This document shows, piece after piece, positions 1-64,000 of a stretch of 64,000 nt of DNA. Both the position numbers and the translations under genes were made by a program. Source of the DNA: Valencia hispanica. Taxonomy: Eukaryota; Chordata; Actinopteri; Cyprinodontiformes; Valenciidae. The stretch is from NCBI GenBank assembly GCA_963556495.2, contig OY747702.1, positions 18,867,903-18,931,902 of the forward strand. Direction: 5' to 3'. Position 1 is the stretch's first letter. Each line of letters starts with the position of its first letter. The notes under the pieces are model-generated. The model saw only the letters and a list, made by a program, of their open reading frames with translations. It was not told the DNA's origin and ran no database searches.

Positions 1-738
1 TTTCTGATTGTTTGGGGCATCTGGAAAAAGGCTTGTCCAGAGAAGAAAAGGTGAGCGCTACCATCAGTCCTGTGTCATGTCAACAGTAAAGCATCCTGAG
101 ACCATTCATGTGTGGGGTTGCTTCTCATCCAAGGGAGTGGGCTCACTTACAATTTTGCCCAAAAACACAGCCATGAATAAAGAATGGTACCAAAACACCC
201 TCCAACAGCAACTTCTTCCAACAATCCAACAACAGTTTGGTGAAGAACAATGCATTTTCCAGCACAATGTAGCACCGTGCCATAAGGCAAAAGTGATAAC
301 TAAGTGGCTCGGGGACCAAAACGTTGAAATTTTGGGTCCATGGTCTGGAAACTCCCCAGATCTTAATCCTATTGAGAACTTGTGGTCAGTCCTCAAGAGG
401 CGGATGGACAAACAAAATCCCACTAATTCTGACAAACTCCAAGAAGTGATTATGAAAGAATGGGTTGCTATCAGTCAGAATTTGGCCCAGAAGTTGATTG
501 AGAGCATGCCCAGTCGAATTGCAGAGGTCCTGAAAAAGAAGGGCCAACATTGCAAATACTGACTCTTTGCATAAATGTCATGTAATTGTCAATAAAAGCC
601 TTTGAAACGTATAAAGTGCTTGAAATTATATTTCAGTACATCACAGAAACAACTGAAACAAAGATCTAAAAGCTGTTTTGCAGCAAACTTTGTGAAAACT
701 AATATTTGTGTCATTGTCAAAACTTTTGACCACGACTG
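1..738 (+). pseudogene. Tc1-like transposon, 3' part, dead transposase
   Basis: The element is cut by the window edge. A frame from position 8 to 562 encodes the C-terminal 184 residues of a Tc1/mariner transposase (VWGCFSSKG, then SPDLNPIENLW) and ends GQHCKY followed by TGA. An in-frame TGA at 5-7 interrupts the N-terminal side. The second catalytic Asp appears as Asn (FQHNVAPCH where relatives have an Asp-Asn pair), so the enzyme should be inactive. The spacing from that Asn to the Glu in PIENLW is 35 residues, which suggests a DD35E-type rather than DD34E family. The terminal repeat ends ccacgactg at 738, followed by the TA target copy at 739-740. Confidence 0.85.
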
Positions 739-2238
739 TAGGTACAGTATACAGTATCAGCATTTGTGGTAGTGCTAAGACGGTATTCATTGTGCGTATT
801 AATGCATATTAAAGTATATCTGGTGTTTGAATGATTAAAATAGGCAGTAATACGTGTTTTTAGAGGGGGTCTGAAGTATTCGCAGATTTTACCTATTTGT
901 GGTTGGCTTTGGTCCCTAATACAGGGGTGCAGTGTAGATCAAAATCAGATTAAATATTTTTGAAGTACTTGCTTGGAAAGGTTTAGAGATAAAGGTGCAC
1001 ATTTTAATTCCTACTCTTGAAAAGCATGCATGTACTTCACACAGGTTCTGATCATTTTGTCTTGTTGTGTGCATGGTGCTGTCTACTGTGCAATGTTTCA
1101 TATCAACTTGGATGACTGGTGATTAAAAGTAGCTCCCAATATTCTATCCATAGTCTCCTGAGTAAAACGTGGTTATATCTTACATATATTAATATAGAAA
1201 TAGAAATAGATTAACTAGATTTCAATTCAAAAGAGTCAATTTGTCGAGACTCAATGGAAATGAGGTGTAATACAAAGTGGATAATAATGTACTATTAAAT
1301 TAAAGTACATATACATTTTGAACATTTTTCTTACTTTCATAAACTCAAACACGATGGTTTAATTACATGGCTAAGAGAAGGAGGAAGGTATTAAGTAGCA
1401 GCACATCGGTACAAAATTAGAGTATGAGTTGGCAAGAGTGCATATTGACCCAGACTCTCTACACACGCACACACACACACACACGCACCAACAGCCCTTT
1501 AATGAAGGAATATCTATTACAACAGAAACAGAGGCTAGATGAAGAATGGTGAGGTTTCTGCAGGTGACTGCACTGGCCCGTTTGTTACTCCTATCCTGAA
1601 AGCTGCCATTGATTTCTCCACGGGAAAGAAAAAACACACACAAGAAAAATGGCCACATAATTAATTTATTTGCTTATTCTACAGGTAAAATGAGAGGGAA
1701 GCAATGCACTTTTGCCCATTTTTCACACGCATCACCTCTTGTTTTTCCTCCAAATCTTTCTGGGTCATCATAATGCAAGAGAGATGCATTTTCACTGTTA
1801 GATGGCAGCGAGAGGGCACTGAAAAATTCATGGTGACACCTTGGCGACTGGTGTAAGTGAATGACACATAAAGCATTAATACGTAGCAAACACAAACTCT
1901 GTAGTTGTGGTCTGACACTGATACTGGGGGACAGAGCAATGGCTTGGCAAGCGCCGGTTAGTCTCCTGGGTCACACACATCACTGAGATGTATGCAAAGG
2001 CATGCCAACACATGAAAAGCCTCATTCACATGCAAACACACACACACAGATTCATTAAACAAATAACGAGGAAATGGATGTCGTAATTTCTTAACACAAA
2101 TGCTCCATTATCTGCAATCCACTCCTTTCAGCCTAATGCCCGCTAAGACAATTCAAGGACAGAGACGTGCAAAGCAAACACGTAAAAGAATGCTCTAGCA
2201 CACACAAAGCCACACATGCAGAGTAAACAAGTGCATAC
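1..2238 (-). other. tenm1: tenm1 intron 3' of the linker exon (partial)
   Basis: This intron continues past the left edge. It holds the Tc1 remnant (1-738), a short (CA)n run at about 1463-1485, and otherwise AT-rich DNA. No further teneurin exon was recognised. Confidence 0.7.
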
Positions 2239-55364
<53,126 letters not shown>

Positions 55365-58300
55365 CTGCAGACACACACATAGACACAAAGAAAGAAAGTG
55401 TGTCAGCCACAGGGGGGAAAGGAAAGGAGAGATAAAAGATCATTATTCAAGGGATGCAGAGGGGTGTGTCTGAATCTCGTTTAATGCCCATCTTAGAGCA
55501 CTCAGTCTCTTTACGCGCTTATTAGTGCCAGCAAGCAATGGACAATTAGCAAATACACCCAAACACAGATGGTGTCATACACAGATTCAACTCGTGCACC
55601 AATACGTGCGCACGGGACCACCAAACATAGCATAGGTGGGCAATTAAGGCAGATCTTCAGAGCCGGAGCCCAGGGCTGGTATTAAAGCGTTAACACAGTC
55701 TTTTATGCATGACTAATGATGCTTTGAAAGCTGCTGCCGATTCACAATCCATATGGGGCTTTTAAACAACAAAGGGTAAGGAGGATGCAGGATTCCCCCT
55801 CCCACTTATTAAAGTGTTTACTAGGACAACAATCCTACATGCTGTCAAATAAGAAAAACCAACGGCATGCCCATTAAAAGAAATTAATTAGCATCTTGCA
55901 AGACTATCAATAAAATGAAGTGTTTATCTTGGTCCGACCAATCGTGAGGTTCTTTTCACCGGAGATTGTGCCTGAAAATTGCTTTAGTTTAGCACTTTGA
56001 AAGAATCTGTAAAGGTTATGTGCCTTTGCTGGTGGGAAGAACAAAGCGAAAGAAATACATCATCGCAGGTTTTTTCTCTCCTGACACATTTGGAACATCA
56101 AACAAAAGCAAAGACTCAAATCACAAAGTTGTGATGTGCTAGTGGCAGTCAGAGGATGGCTTCTGCATGCAGATCAAGGTGCAAAACTTCTAAAGACTTC
56201 AAACGTCTCCACCGTCTACCGCAGCCTGCCTGCTGATTGCCGACGCCCAGAAAAAGCACTAGACGCCAGCTCACCTCAAAATGTCTGTTTCAAAAAACAA
56301 ATCCCAATTGACATACGGGAAAACCAACACAATCACATCGCCCCGGTACTGCATGCTCTTTGAATGCGTGCAACCCTGGACATCTCTATATGCACACACA
56401 CAAGCACACCCACTATCTCACCCACACTCAGTCCCCTGCTGATGAGGAATGCCTAATTAAACCTCCAGATAGTTCAAAGCCATTTGCAGTTACTTTCCAC
56501 TGAAGCATAGGGGAGCAAAGAAGAAAAAAAGTACTAAGTTTTCTGCAAAATACAGCAAATGAATGATGAGCTCCGAGAGCATCACCAAAGGATGGTCCCT
56601 CGCTGCACTCTGTCATCTGTTGGGATCGGCAAATACGTTGCAAGTTCTGAGTGGCCCACACCACGCTGGGTTCAGCTATCTACTCATGCACAATGCAAAC
56701 TCTTCAAAGCATGAACACTGACGATTACCAGTGCCACAAGAGAGAGACTCCATGCATCATTTAGTTCAGACTAATTAAACTGTCAGCCGTGACGAGGCCA
56801 GACGCATGCACCCGCACCCGTTCTACAACGTTCTAGCTCCCCGTTTTAAAAATATCTCTTTTGATTTCCATTGCAGTTCTCCGTTTTGTCTTAAAAGATG
56901 TAGTGTCAGGGATTTTCTCATTAACACACTGCTGTGAAATTACTTGTGATGAGTCACTGTGATGCTAGAGGGAAAAAAGCTAAATAAAATTGTATGACAA
57001 ACAGTAACTCAAATGATCTGCCTTGTACATTCAATTTCATGGATTTAGTTTTCAGCACAATTCATTCTAACCACCTAGTCCGGCATGGACTACATCATAA
57101 GCAGACAGGTGGGTGAAAACAAGAAAAAAGGCTAAAAAGAAACTCTACGGAAAAATACACTGGTGTTGCTTAGAGTCACATTTTTATTTAAGAACGACAG
57201 ACGAAGAGAGAATCCAACTGAGATTTCCTTCAAGCTACAGCCCATTATCAGCTCTCTTCATTAGGATTAAACATAAAATATACTATTGCACCGCCAACTA
57301 CAGGTTTGCATTCATCATCGCTATTCAAACTGCATTATATTTTGCACTGGAGTGGAACAACCTATCATGGTTTCATAAATTAGTCTGTGAGAGTACTTTG
57401 TGAGGTATGACAAGTTATTCCCAAATGAATGGAGTTAGCGTTTTCACCATTCAGCTTCTCCATGCTCCACAGTCTTCTCACTTCCTCTCATCTGAATTGC
57501 CTTTGCTTGTCCTCTTGTTTTCCAAAAAGTCCCTCCACCCACCCACCACTACCAACACCACCAGCACCAGCACCATCTCTTTTACCCAAGTATAAGCCAC
57601 TCCAGTCAGGACTCTGAAGCAACAGTCCTTAGCAGCTCTCTTGCTTTCTCCTCCTCACCACTCCACACCTTCTCAAAAGCCCTTCGGATCCTGCTCTTGC
57701 TCATCACTCTCTTGTTTCATGGCTGTTAACCTTTTGCAAGAACACTAAGTGTCTGCGGGCACGGAGCACGTGTGCACACATGCAAAGACACACTGGAGCA
57801 ATGAGGGAACAAGGGCGTAATATGTCTTGTAGTAAAAGAAGTCAGTTCATTGCTTTTCATCTGACCAACAGATTTTTGGCATGAAACTGAACACTCACAT
57901 GTTGTAACTGACAGCAGGTACTGTTTATTTTTTGCATGGGATCGAACACTGGAGGGTTGCTGGGTTTTGGCCTGCGCTCTATCTTGTGGTCCGTCTGCAT
58001 CTAGGTTGGCATCAGCTCCTCTCTACTGTGACTCATTTGGTCTGCATCCGAGACCTTGGGGGCTCTGCTCCTGGGCTTGGTGGGGGGCTAATTCCTTTAA
58101 TTAGTTTCGTCATAATTGTCATGGCCGGTCCAATTTGGTGCCATAATCAGGTATGGCCTGTTGTGCCATTAATTACTGTTCAACAGGAGAAATATCCAAT
58201 TTGCCCCTTTTGAAGAGCTGGCACTGACACTACAAAGCAACCAGAACTGCAATACTGCTTGCCTAGGTTGTCAGAACAGAACACAAAACGCTGTAAAACC

Positions 58301-59910
58301 GCTAGGTAGACCTAATAGAAATTATACATTTCCCACGTTTTATTCTGTGATTTTGTGGTGTTCTTCTGTTCTTCACATCATATTTACTACTATTTCTAAC
58401 ATTCAAACACAGTAGAAAAACGTTGTTTTACAAAATATACAGTGTAGTGTAGCAATGGTCTCGGAGTCGCATCGAATTGTAGCTGCTGACTATCAGTAGA
58501 AATATCTCGATGGATATGAAGATGGTATTTGAATTGCTTTAGAAAAAGCAGGTTTAAGATTTTTCTTTCCCAACCTTTGCCATGTTTCTTGACTGAGACT
58601 TATGACGTCTTGTTAAGAGAACAGTTGGGTCGGTTGTCATACGGATTTGGTGTTGTGAATCATAACATTGTCCACAAGTACACTTGGAGTTTGATATTGT
58701 TAAATGAGCAGCTACAGAGATTGGATTTAGGTAGATGAAAGGACAAACCTGATGGACCCCAAAGATGAGATGTAAGTGAATCAAAACTCCCACGCAGGAC
58801 TGAATTAATCCACAATTGGGTATTGAAGTCTGATCTTATATTAATCTAGCTTTAGTACTGCAGGGTAAACTGGCAAATAAAACTGTTATTGCAATAAATT
58901 GCCACAAGAGACAACTTGGAATTTAACCTGACATTTGGGAATAATGAACAGATGTATGTACTATGAATATGGGGCTAAGCTCAGCTGGATATATTTTGTT
59001 TACCACCTCTAAAAAGATCAGATTCTCCTAAGATACTTGCACTTCTGTAAAACATTTAAGATATCATCAAAACAACATTTTAGAAGACAAATTTCAGGAT
59101 GGGAATAAAAACCAAGTTCACTTCTAAACACCCAGACTTTTTTTTCTCGTCCTTTGCGTGGACACATAAAATACATACAGTCACCCAAAAACACTCTCAG
59201 ACGCAGCGTGCAGCCATTTATGTGAGCAGCATGTGCTCAGCATGAACCCTCACTGTTCCTGTCTTATCTTCATGCCTGTCTATCCATCCGTTTTCTCTGT
59301 GTCCATCTCTGACTCTCTTGTGCTTCTACAAACAAGGGGAAAAAAAGAAAGGCAAAAAAAGCATAACATGTTAGAGGCAGACTCAGAGTGAGTCCAGTCA
59401 TTATGACCGGAGAAGGAGAAGAGAAGCAGGCACAGTGGCGGCAATAAGCAGCAGTGCAGAGAGCTAACAGGCCGGGGCCTTCGCACACATGAATCATTGA
59501 TCAGTGTGACAGTGAGATGAGTGCCAGAGGTAATAGGACGGTGATGCTTGGGGGGAGGTGGGGGTTCTTGCTGTACCCTCAGCTTCCCCACCGAGATGAG
59601 TGCTGAGGGTGAGCGCAGGAATACGGGATTGGCAGAGACTGAGACAGTTCACTGTTAAGAGAAAGAGCTTGCTTGATGTGGCTCTTACAGATAGACTTAA
59701 ATAAGAGAAGAATCCAGGGGCTGGAACTGATAATAAGATAGCAAGAGAAGGCACAGTGCAGTGCCGTGAAATGGCAATGCCCTTTTTCTCACATTCAAAA
59801 ACCATAAACTCCAATGAACTGGGTTTTTTTTTGTAAAGGACCAACAAATAGTAGCACATATCCATTTAATGGCAGAAAAAAGATATGTGGTTGTTTAAAA
59901 GCCAGAAATA

Positions 59911-61493
59911 CAGTGGCTTGCAAAAGTATTCGGCCCCCTTGAACTTTTCCACATTTTGTAACATTACAGCCACAAACATGAATCAATTTTATTGGAATTC
60001 CAGGTGAAAGACCAATACAAAGTGGTGTACACGTGAGAAGTGGAACGAAAATCATACATGATTCCAAACATTTTTTACAAATAAATAACTGAAAAGTGGG
60101 GTGTGCGTAATTATTCAGCCCCCTTTGGTCTGAGTGCAGTCAGTTGCCCATAGACATTGCCTGATGAGTGCTAATGACCTGTGTGTAATCTAATGTCAGT
60201 ACAAATACAGCTGCCCTGTGACGGCCTCAGAGGTTGTCTAAGAGAATGTTGGGAGCAACAACACCATGAAGTCCAAAAAACATACCAAACAGGTCAGGGA
60301 TAAAGTTATTGAGAAATTTAAAGCAGGCTTAGACTACAAAAAGATTTCCCAAGCCTTGAACATCCCACGGAGCGCTGTTCAAGCGATCATTCAGAAATGG
60401 AAGGAGTATGGCACAACTGTAAACCTACCAAGACAAGGCCGTCCACCTAAACTCACAGGCGGAACAAGGAGAGCGCTGATCAGAAATGCAGCCAAGAGGC
60501 CCATGGTGACTCTGGACGAGCTGCAAAGATCTACAGCTCAGGTGGGGGAATCTGTCCATATTAGTCGTGCACTGCACAAAGTTGGCCTTTATGGAAGAGT
60601 GGCAAGAAGAAAGCCATTGCTAAAAGAAAACCATAAGAAGTCCCGTTTGAAGTTTGCCACAAGCCATGTGGGGGACACAGCAAACATGTGGAAGAAGGTG
60701 CTCTGGTCAGATGAGACCAAAATGGAACTTTTTGGCCAAAATGCAAAACGCTATGTGTGGTGGAAAACTAACACTGCACATCACTCTGAACACACCATCC
60801 CCACTGTCAAATATGGTGGTGGCAGCATCATGCTCTGGGGGTGCTTCTCTTCAGCAGGGACAGGGAAGCTGGTCAGAGTTGATGGGAAGATGGATGGAGC
60901 CAAATACAGGGCAATCTTGGAAGAAAACCTCTTGGAGTCTGCAAAAGACTTGAGACTGGGGCGGAGGTTCACCTTCCAGCAGGACAACGACCCTAAACAT
61001 AAAGCCAGGGCAACAATGGAATGGTTTAAAACAAAACATATCCATGTGTTAGAATGGCCCAGTCAAAGTCCAGCTCTAAATCCAATCGAGAATCTGTGGC
61101 AAGATCTGAAAACTGCTGTTCACAAACGCTGTCCATCTAATCTGACTGAGCTGGAGCTGTTTTCCAAAGAAGAATGGGCAAGAATTTCAGTCTCTAGATG
61201 TGCAAAGCTGGTAGAGACATACCCTAAAAGACTGGCAGCTGGAATTGCAGCAAAAGGTGGTTCTACAAAGTATTGACTCAGGGGGCTGAATAATTAAGCA
61301 CACCCCACTTTTCAGTTATTTATTTGTAAAAAATGTTTGGAATCATGTATGATTTTCATTCCACTTCTCACGTGTACACCACCATGTATTGGTCTTTCAC
61401 CTGGAATTCCAATAAAATTGATTCATGTTTGTGGCTGTAATGAGACAAAACGTGGAAATGTTCAAGGAGGCCGAATACTTTTGCAAGCCATTG
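59911..61493 (+). mobile_element. Tc1-like transposon, nearly intact
   Basis: The left end ta|cagtggcttgcaaaagtatt and right end acttttgcaagccattg|ta carry TA target copies (59909-59910, 61494-61495). Inverted repeats are long, about 215 bp (59911-60126 and 61278-61493), with few differences: cagtgg against caatgg at the tips, and a small number inside. The element is 1,583 bp with one central gene, which is normal for Tc1. High internal match suggests a recent insertion. Confidence 0.95.
60266..61276 (+). CDS. Tc1-like transposase, DD34E, unbroken frame
   Basis: Cut-and-paste transposase of 336 residues, close to the usual 340. Residues 1-110 form the paired HTH DNA-binding region, with a GRPPK linker at 58-62 (the GRPR-like hook). 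The catalytic triad is visible: D149 (WSDETK), D240 (QQDNDPKH) and E275 (NPIENLW), with 34 residues between the last two. Two oddities appear: SPALNP at 268-273 where relatives read SPDLNP, and ESVHISRAL at 95-103, which seems about three residues shorter than relatives in the second HTH. Both could weaken activity. The start is the ATG after acaacacc, as in related elements. Stop TGA at 61274-61276. Confidence 0.92.
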   Translation: MKSKKHTKQVRDKVIEKFKAGLDYKKISQALNIPRSAVQAIIQKWKEYGTTVNLPRQGRPPKLTGGTRRALIRNAAKRPMVTLDELQRSTAQVGESVHISRALHKVGLYGRVARRKPLLKENHKKSRLKFATSHVGDTANMWKKVLWSDETKMELFGQNAKRYVWWKTNTAHHSEHTIPTVKYGGGSIMLWGCFSSAGTGKLVRVDGKMDGAKYRAILEENLLESAKDLRLGRRFTFQQDNDPKHKARATMEWFKTKHIHVLEWPSQSPALNPIENLWQDLKTAVHKRCPSNLTELELFSKEEWARISVSRCAKLVETYPKRLAAGIAAKGGSTKY

Positions 61494-61579
61494 TATGTGG
61501 CATGTTTACATATATATACACACACACATATATATATCATTTGATGGTCTGGACAGAAAATGCCAAAACTGCAAATCCA

Positions 61580-61900
61580 ACGAGACGTGTCCCTAACCGA
61601 CAGGCCAACAATCAGAGAAGCAGCCAAGAGGCAATTGGTAACCCTAGAGGAGCTGTAGAGACCCACAAGCTCAGGTGGAAAAATATGTTGACATGATAAC
61701 TATTAGTCATGCAAATGTGTCCTTTACAGAAGAGTTGCAAGATGTAACCCATTGTTGAAAGAAAGCCAGAATAAATCCTGTTTGCAGTTTCTTAAAGCCA
61801 TTTAAGGGGCACAGCAAACATGTGGCGCCGCAGTCAGATGAGACTTGAACACACCATGGTAGCAGCAGCGTCACAATGTGTGGATCACCTAATATTTCAA
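61580..61900 (+). pseudogene. Older Tc1-like transposase scrap
   Basis: The blocks cagagaagcagccaagaggc, aaccctagaggagctgtaga and gggcacagcaaacatgtgg parallel the adjacent intact gene (near 60480-60690) but are heavily mutated and shortened. This is a different, older insertion just downstream of 59911-61493. Confidence 0.65.
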
Positions 61901-64000
61901 CAATATGATGGTTACAAAGTGTCAAAATGCAAAAAACTCCCTTGGTATGAACTATTGCAAGGCGCTGTACATGATCAAGTGAGGGCCAAAGACACATTAA
62001 TTGTATCTGTTTAATGGAGCTGTTTTAAACAGCAGCTTAGAAGCAATGAGTTTTCCCAGACAGTCTGTTTGTGCTGTTGGAAGCAGCAATAATGTTGAGC
62101 TTCAGCCATCACTGCAGTTGTTGCTGTTGTTGTCAGGCTTGTGTGTGCCTCTAGATGAGATAGAAAGGATTGTGGGCTCAAGTGATGATTAAATTTCACA
62201 CTTGTGGTGAGAGAAAGAGAAGGAGATAAGGAAAATGTGTGTGCATTGGTGTGTGTGTTTGCGTGTGCATGCGTGTCTGTGCAAACCAATTTAATGCCTT
62301 TTACACAAAGTGCAAGTCCTGGGCTTCACTGCAGGGCACAATGGGTGAGATTGGCTGTGAATATACTATCCCATCGATATGCATTTCAGCCAAGGTAGCA
62401 CTACAGTCAGTTAAAAATGATTTATCAATACTCTCACACAAGCCGAAACGAACCCGAACTCTGATTGCCACGTTGTTCTCACTTGAAAACGTATAGCTAA
62501 CCACAGACTAGATTCTGTCTGACAACCAGGGACTACAGCTCTCTTTACCCGGCAGGAAATTCTTTCAAGAACATCCGTCATTAGATTCAGTACGTAGTTT
62601 AGCATATACAGTAAAGGCAGTTGCTCTTCCGAGTTGTGTGTGGCTGTGTCAGCCTCCAGCTAAGCCTAAACTTCTGAGAGATGGGAGAAAAAGAGGCAAC
62701 AAGAGAAAAGAGAGCATAGGGAGATAAAAGACTCAGAGAAACAGAGAGAGAAGAGAGACAAATGAGGAAAATAAATTTGAAAGAGAAGGACTTCAGAGCC
62801 AATAAAATAAATCTGAGTCTAACTTAATGTCAGAGTGGAGACTGGGGACCCAGAGGGGGGGTCTCTCCTGTCCTCCTACCTCTCCGCCTGTCGACCCTTG
62901 CCTCACTCTGAAACAGATCCTGAAGTGGTTCCTCACTCCCCTCCGTCAACTCCTTGAAAGCAACTAATTCCGCTGTCATGACTGGTTAAGAGTGTCTGTT
63001 TGCATGCATAAATGGGGAGTCTTCTGACATTTTAATTCGAGCAAGCACTGGCTCGATCTCCTGCCTCGAGGAAGACATAGCAACTCATCGCTTTGACCTT
63101 GCTCCTCTCGAATGCGAAGCCCTATTTGGATAAGGGGATAAAATTGCAGAATGGGGTGGATAAAGAACTAGCGGAGGTGGTGACACACTCCTCTCATCTC
63201 GTATGAAGAGATTTGCCGCGTATCCTCGTGTTTATTTACCAGCCAAACTGGTTGTCACTGTTATCTGGTTAGTCACAGCAGAGACAGGGCACCACATCCA
63301 GCGTAATGCAGCTCTATTCTTCATGCATCTCTTTCTTGTTCTCTCGTTTCAGATCTGATCACGCCTCCTCTCTCTTTTTCTGTCACATTTCCCCACCTCC
63401 TCTTCCTCTCAGCCTGTCTCCCACTCACCATCTCACTGATTCGGACCCTTTCTGAAAGCTGAGTCATGTCGAGGCAGACTGCATGTGCTTGTTTGAATGA
63501 GCAGGACATCTGCGCCATGTAACACTGGCTTTCCAACAGACACCACCAACCACCACTGCTGCTAACATACTGTATGGTTCAATCCAAATATGCCTGTGCG
63601 TAGGTTTGTCACTGTGTTGGTGTGCATGTCAGAGGGAGAACATATCAGAAGGGATAAGAGAAAAGAACTGGATCTAGATGTGAGCTCTCGTGCACGCTCC
63701 GTGCGAGCGTGCGTTCCTGCCTGGTGAACTATTGGAGCTATCTGCGTTATTTTCCAGCAGCCTCTCTGACCTTCTGGGGACATTTTACCAAAGGGCTCCC
63801 TCACCATTCAGAGCTTTCTGAACACCGTCTGTCTAGCCATTTAGAGCAATTTTACCACAGCCCTGTGTAGCTGTTAGGGCAGTTTTAGCAAAGGCCAGCA
63901 GGTTTCTTAGAGCTGCATCGAGATGACCAAAATAGAGGAGTGGAAACAAAGAGAAACTGGACCAATCAATACCAGCACCAATGAGCCATGAAGCAGCAGG

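Larger units (their letters stand above)
55365..64000 (-). other. tenm1: tenm1 intron upstream of the membrane-helix exon (partial)
   Basis: It runs past the right edge. Besides the Tc1 element at 59911-61493 and an older Tc1 scrap at 61580-61900, it looks largely unique. No exon for the cytoplasmic domain or the first half of the membrane helix was recognised. Confidence 0.65.

Noticed and set aside
59280..59591. Proline-rich minus-strand frame (PPPPPKHHRP) as a possible teneurin cytoplasmic exon
   Set aside because: Teneurin cytoplasmic domains have proline-rich parts, but the rest of this frame does not resemble them, no phase-matching splice sites were found, and the run comes from a short C/G-rich patch.

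Overview
The window is intronic and exonic DNA from a vertebrate, almost certainly a ray-finned (teleost) fish. The evidence is many Tc1-like transposon copies of fish type, L2-type LINE tails, tRNA-like SINEs, long microsatellites and no operon-like gene packing. One host gene is recognisable: a teneurin on the minus strand, running from about 55364 (5' side) down to 2239 (3' side) and continuing past both edges. Its EGF wording and order fit teneurin-1 (tenm1) better than the other teneurins as I remember them. The paralogue call is from memory, not from a search.

Nine ordinary coding exons and one 30-nt microexon were placed by reading splice sites and codon phase. All ten have AG acceptors and GT donors, and every junction keeps the reading frame. 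In transcript order they are: 55191-55364 (end of the membrane helix and start of the ectodomain), 36173-36375 and 32775-32982 (juxtamembrane ectodomain), 27560-27661 (EGF1), 25435-25629 (EGF2-3), 19594-19794 (EGF4-5), 16473-16658 (EGF6-7), 16298-16327 (microexon at the known teneurin alternative splice site A), 13498-13644 (EGF8) and 2239-2464 (Cys-rich linker into the start of the globular head). Together they encode about 547 residues, or 557 with the microexon. The cytoplasmic domain lies upstream of the window, and the rest of the head (propeller, YD shell, toxin-like fold) lies downstream.

Everything else is intron filled with repeats. There is one Tc1-like element with an unbroken transposase frame (59911-61493) and at least seven decayed or deleted Tc1-like copies. 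Others include a 5'-truncated L2-like LINE (about 8480-9565), fish LINE/SINE tails, three kinds of MITE-like elements, a hAT-like N-terminal fragment (about 21660-22270), a perfect 426-bp (GA)n array touching a tenm1 splice donor, and two nearly identical 730-bp direct repeats (15436-16165 and 18545-19274). These repeats bracket the EGF6-7 exon and the microexon.

I found no RNA gene, CRISPR array, operon or defence-type system. The most interesting signals concern tenm1 splicing: the microexon, the flanking direct repeats, the CU-tract and G-tract next to donors, and the symmetric exon phases. The E-box-dense terminal-inverted-repeat element at 33488-33976 is also notable.
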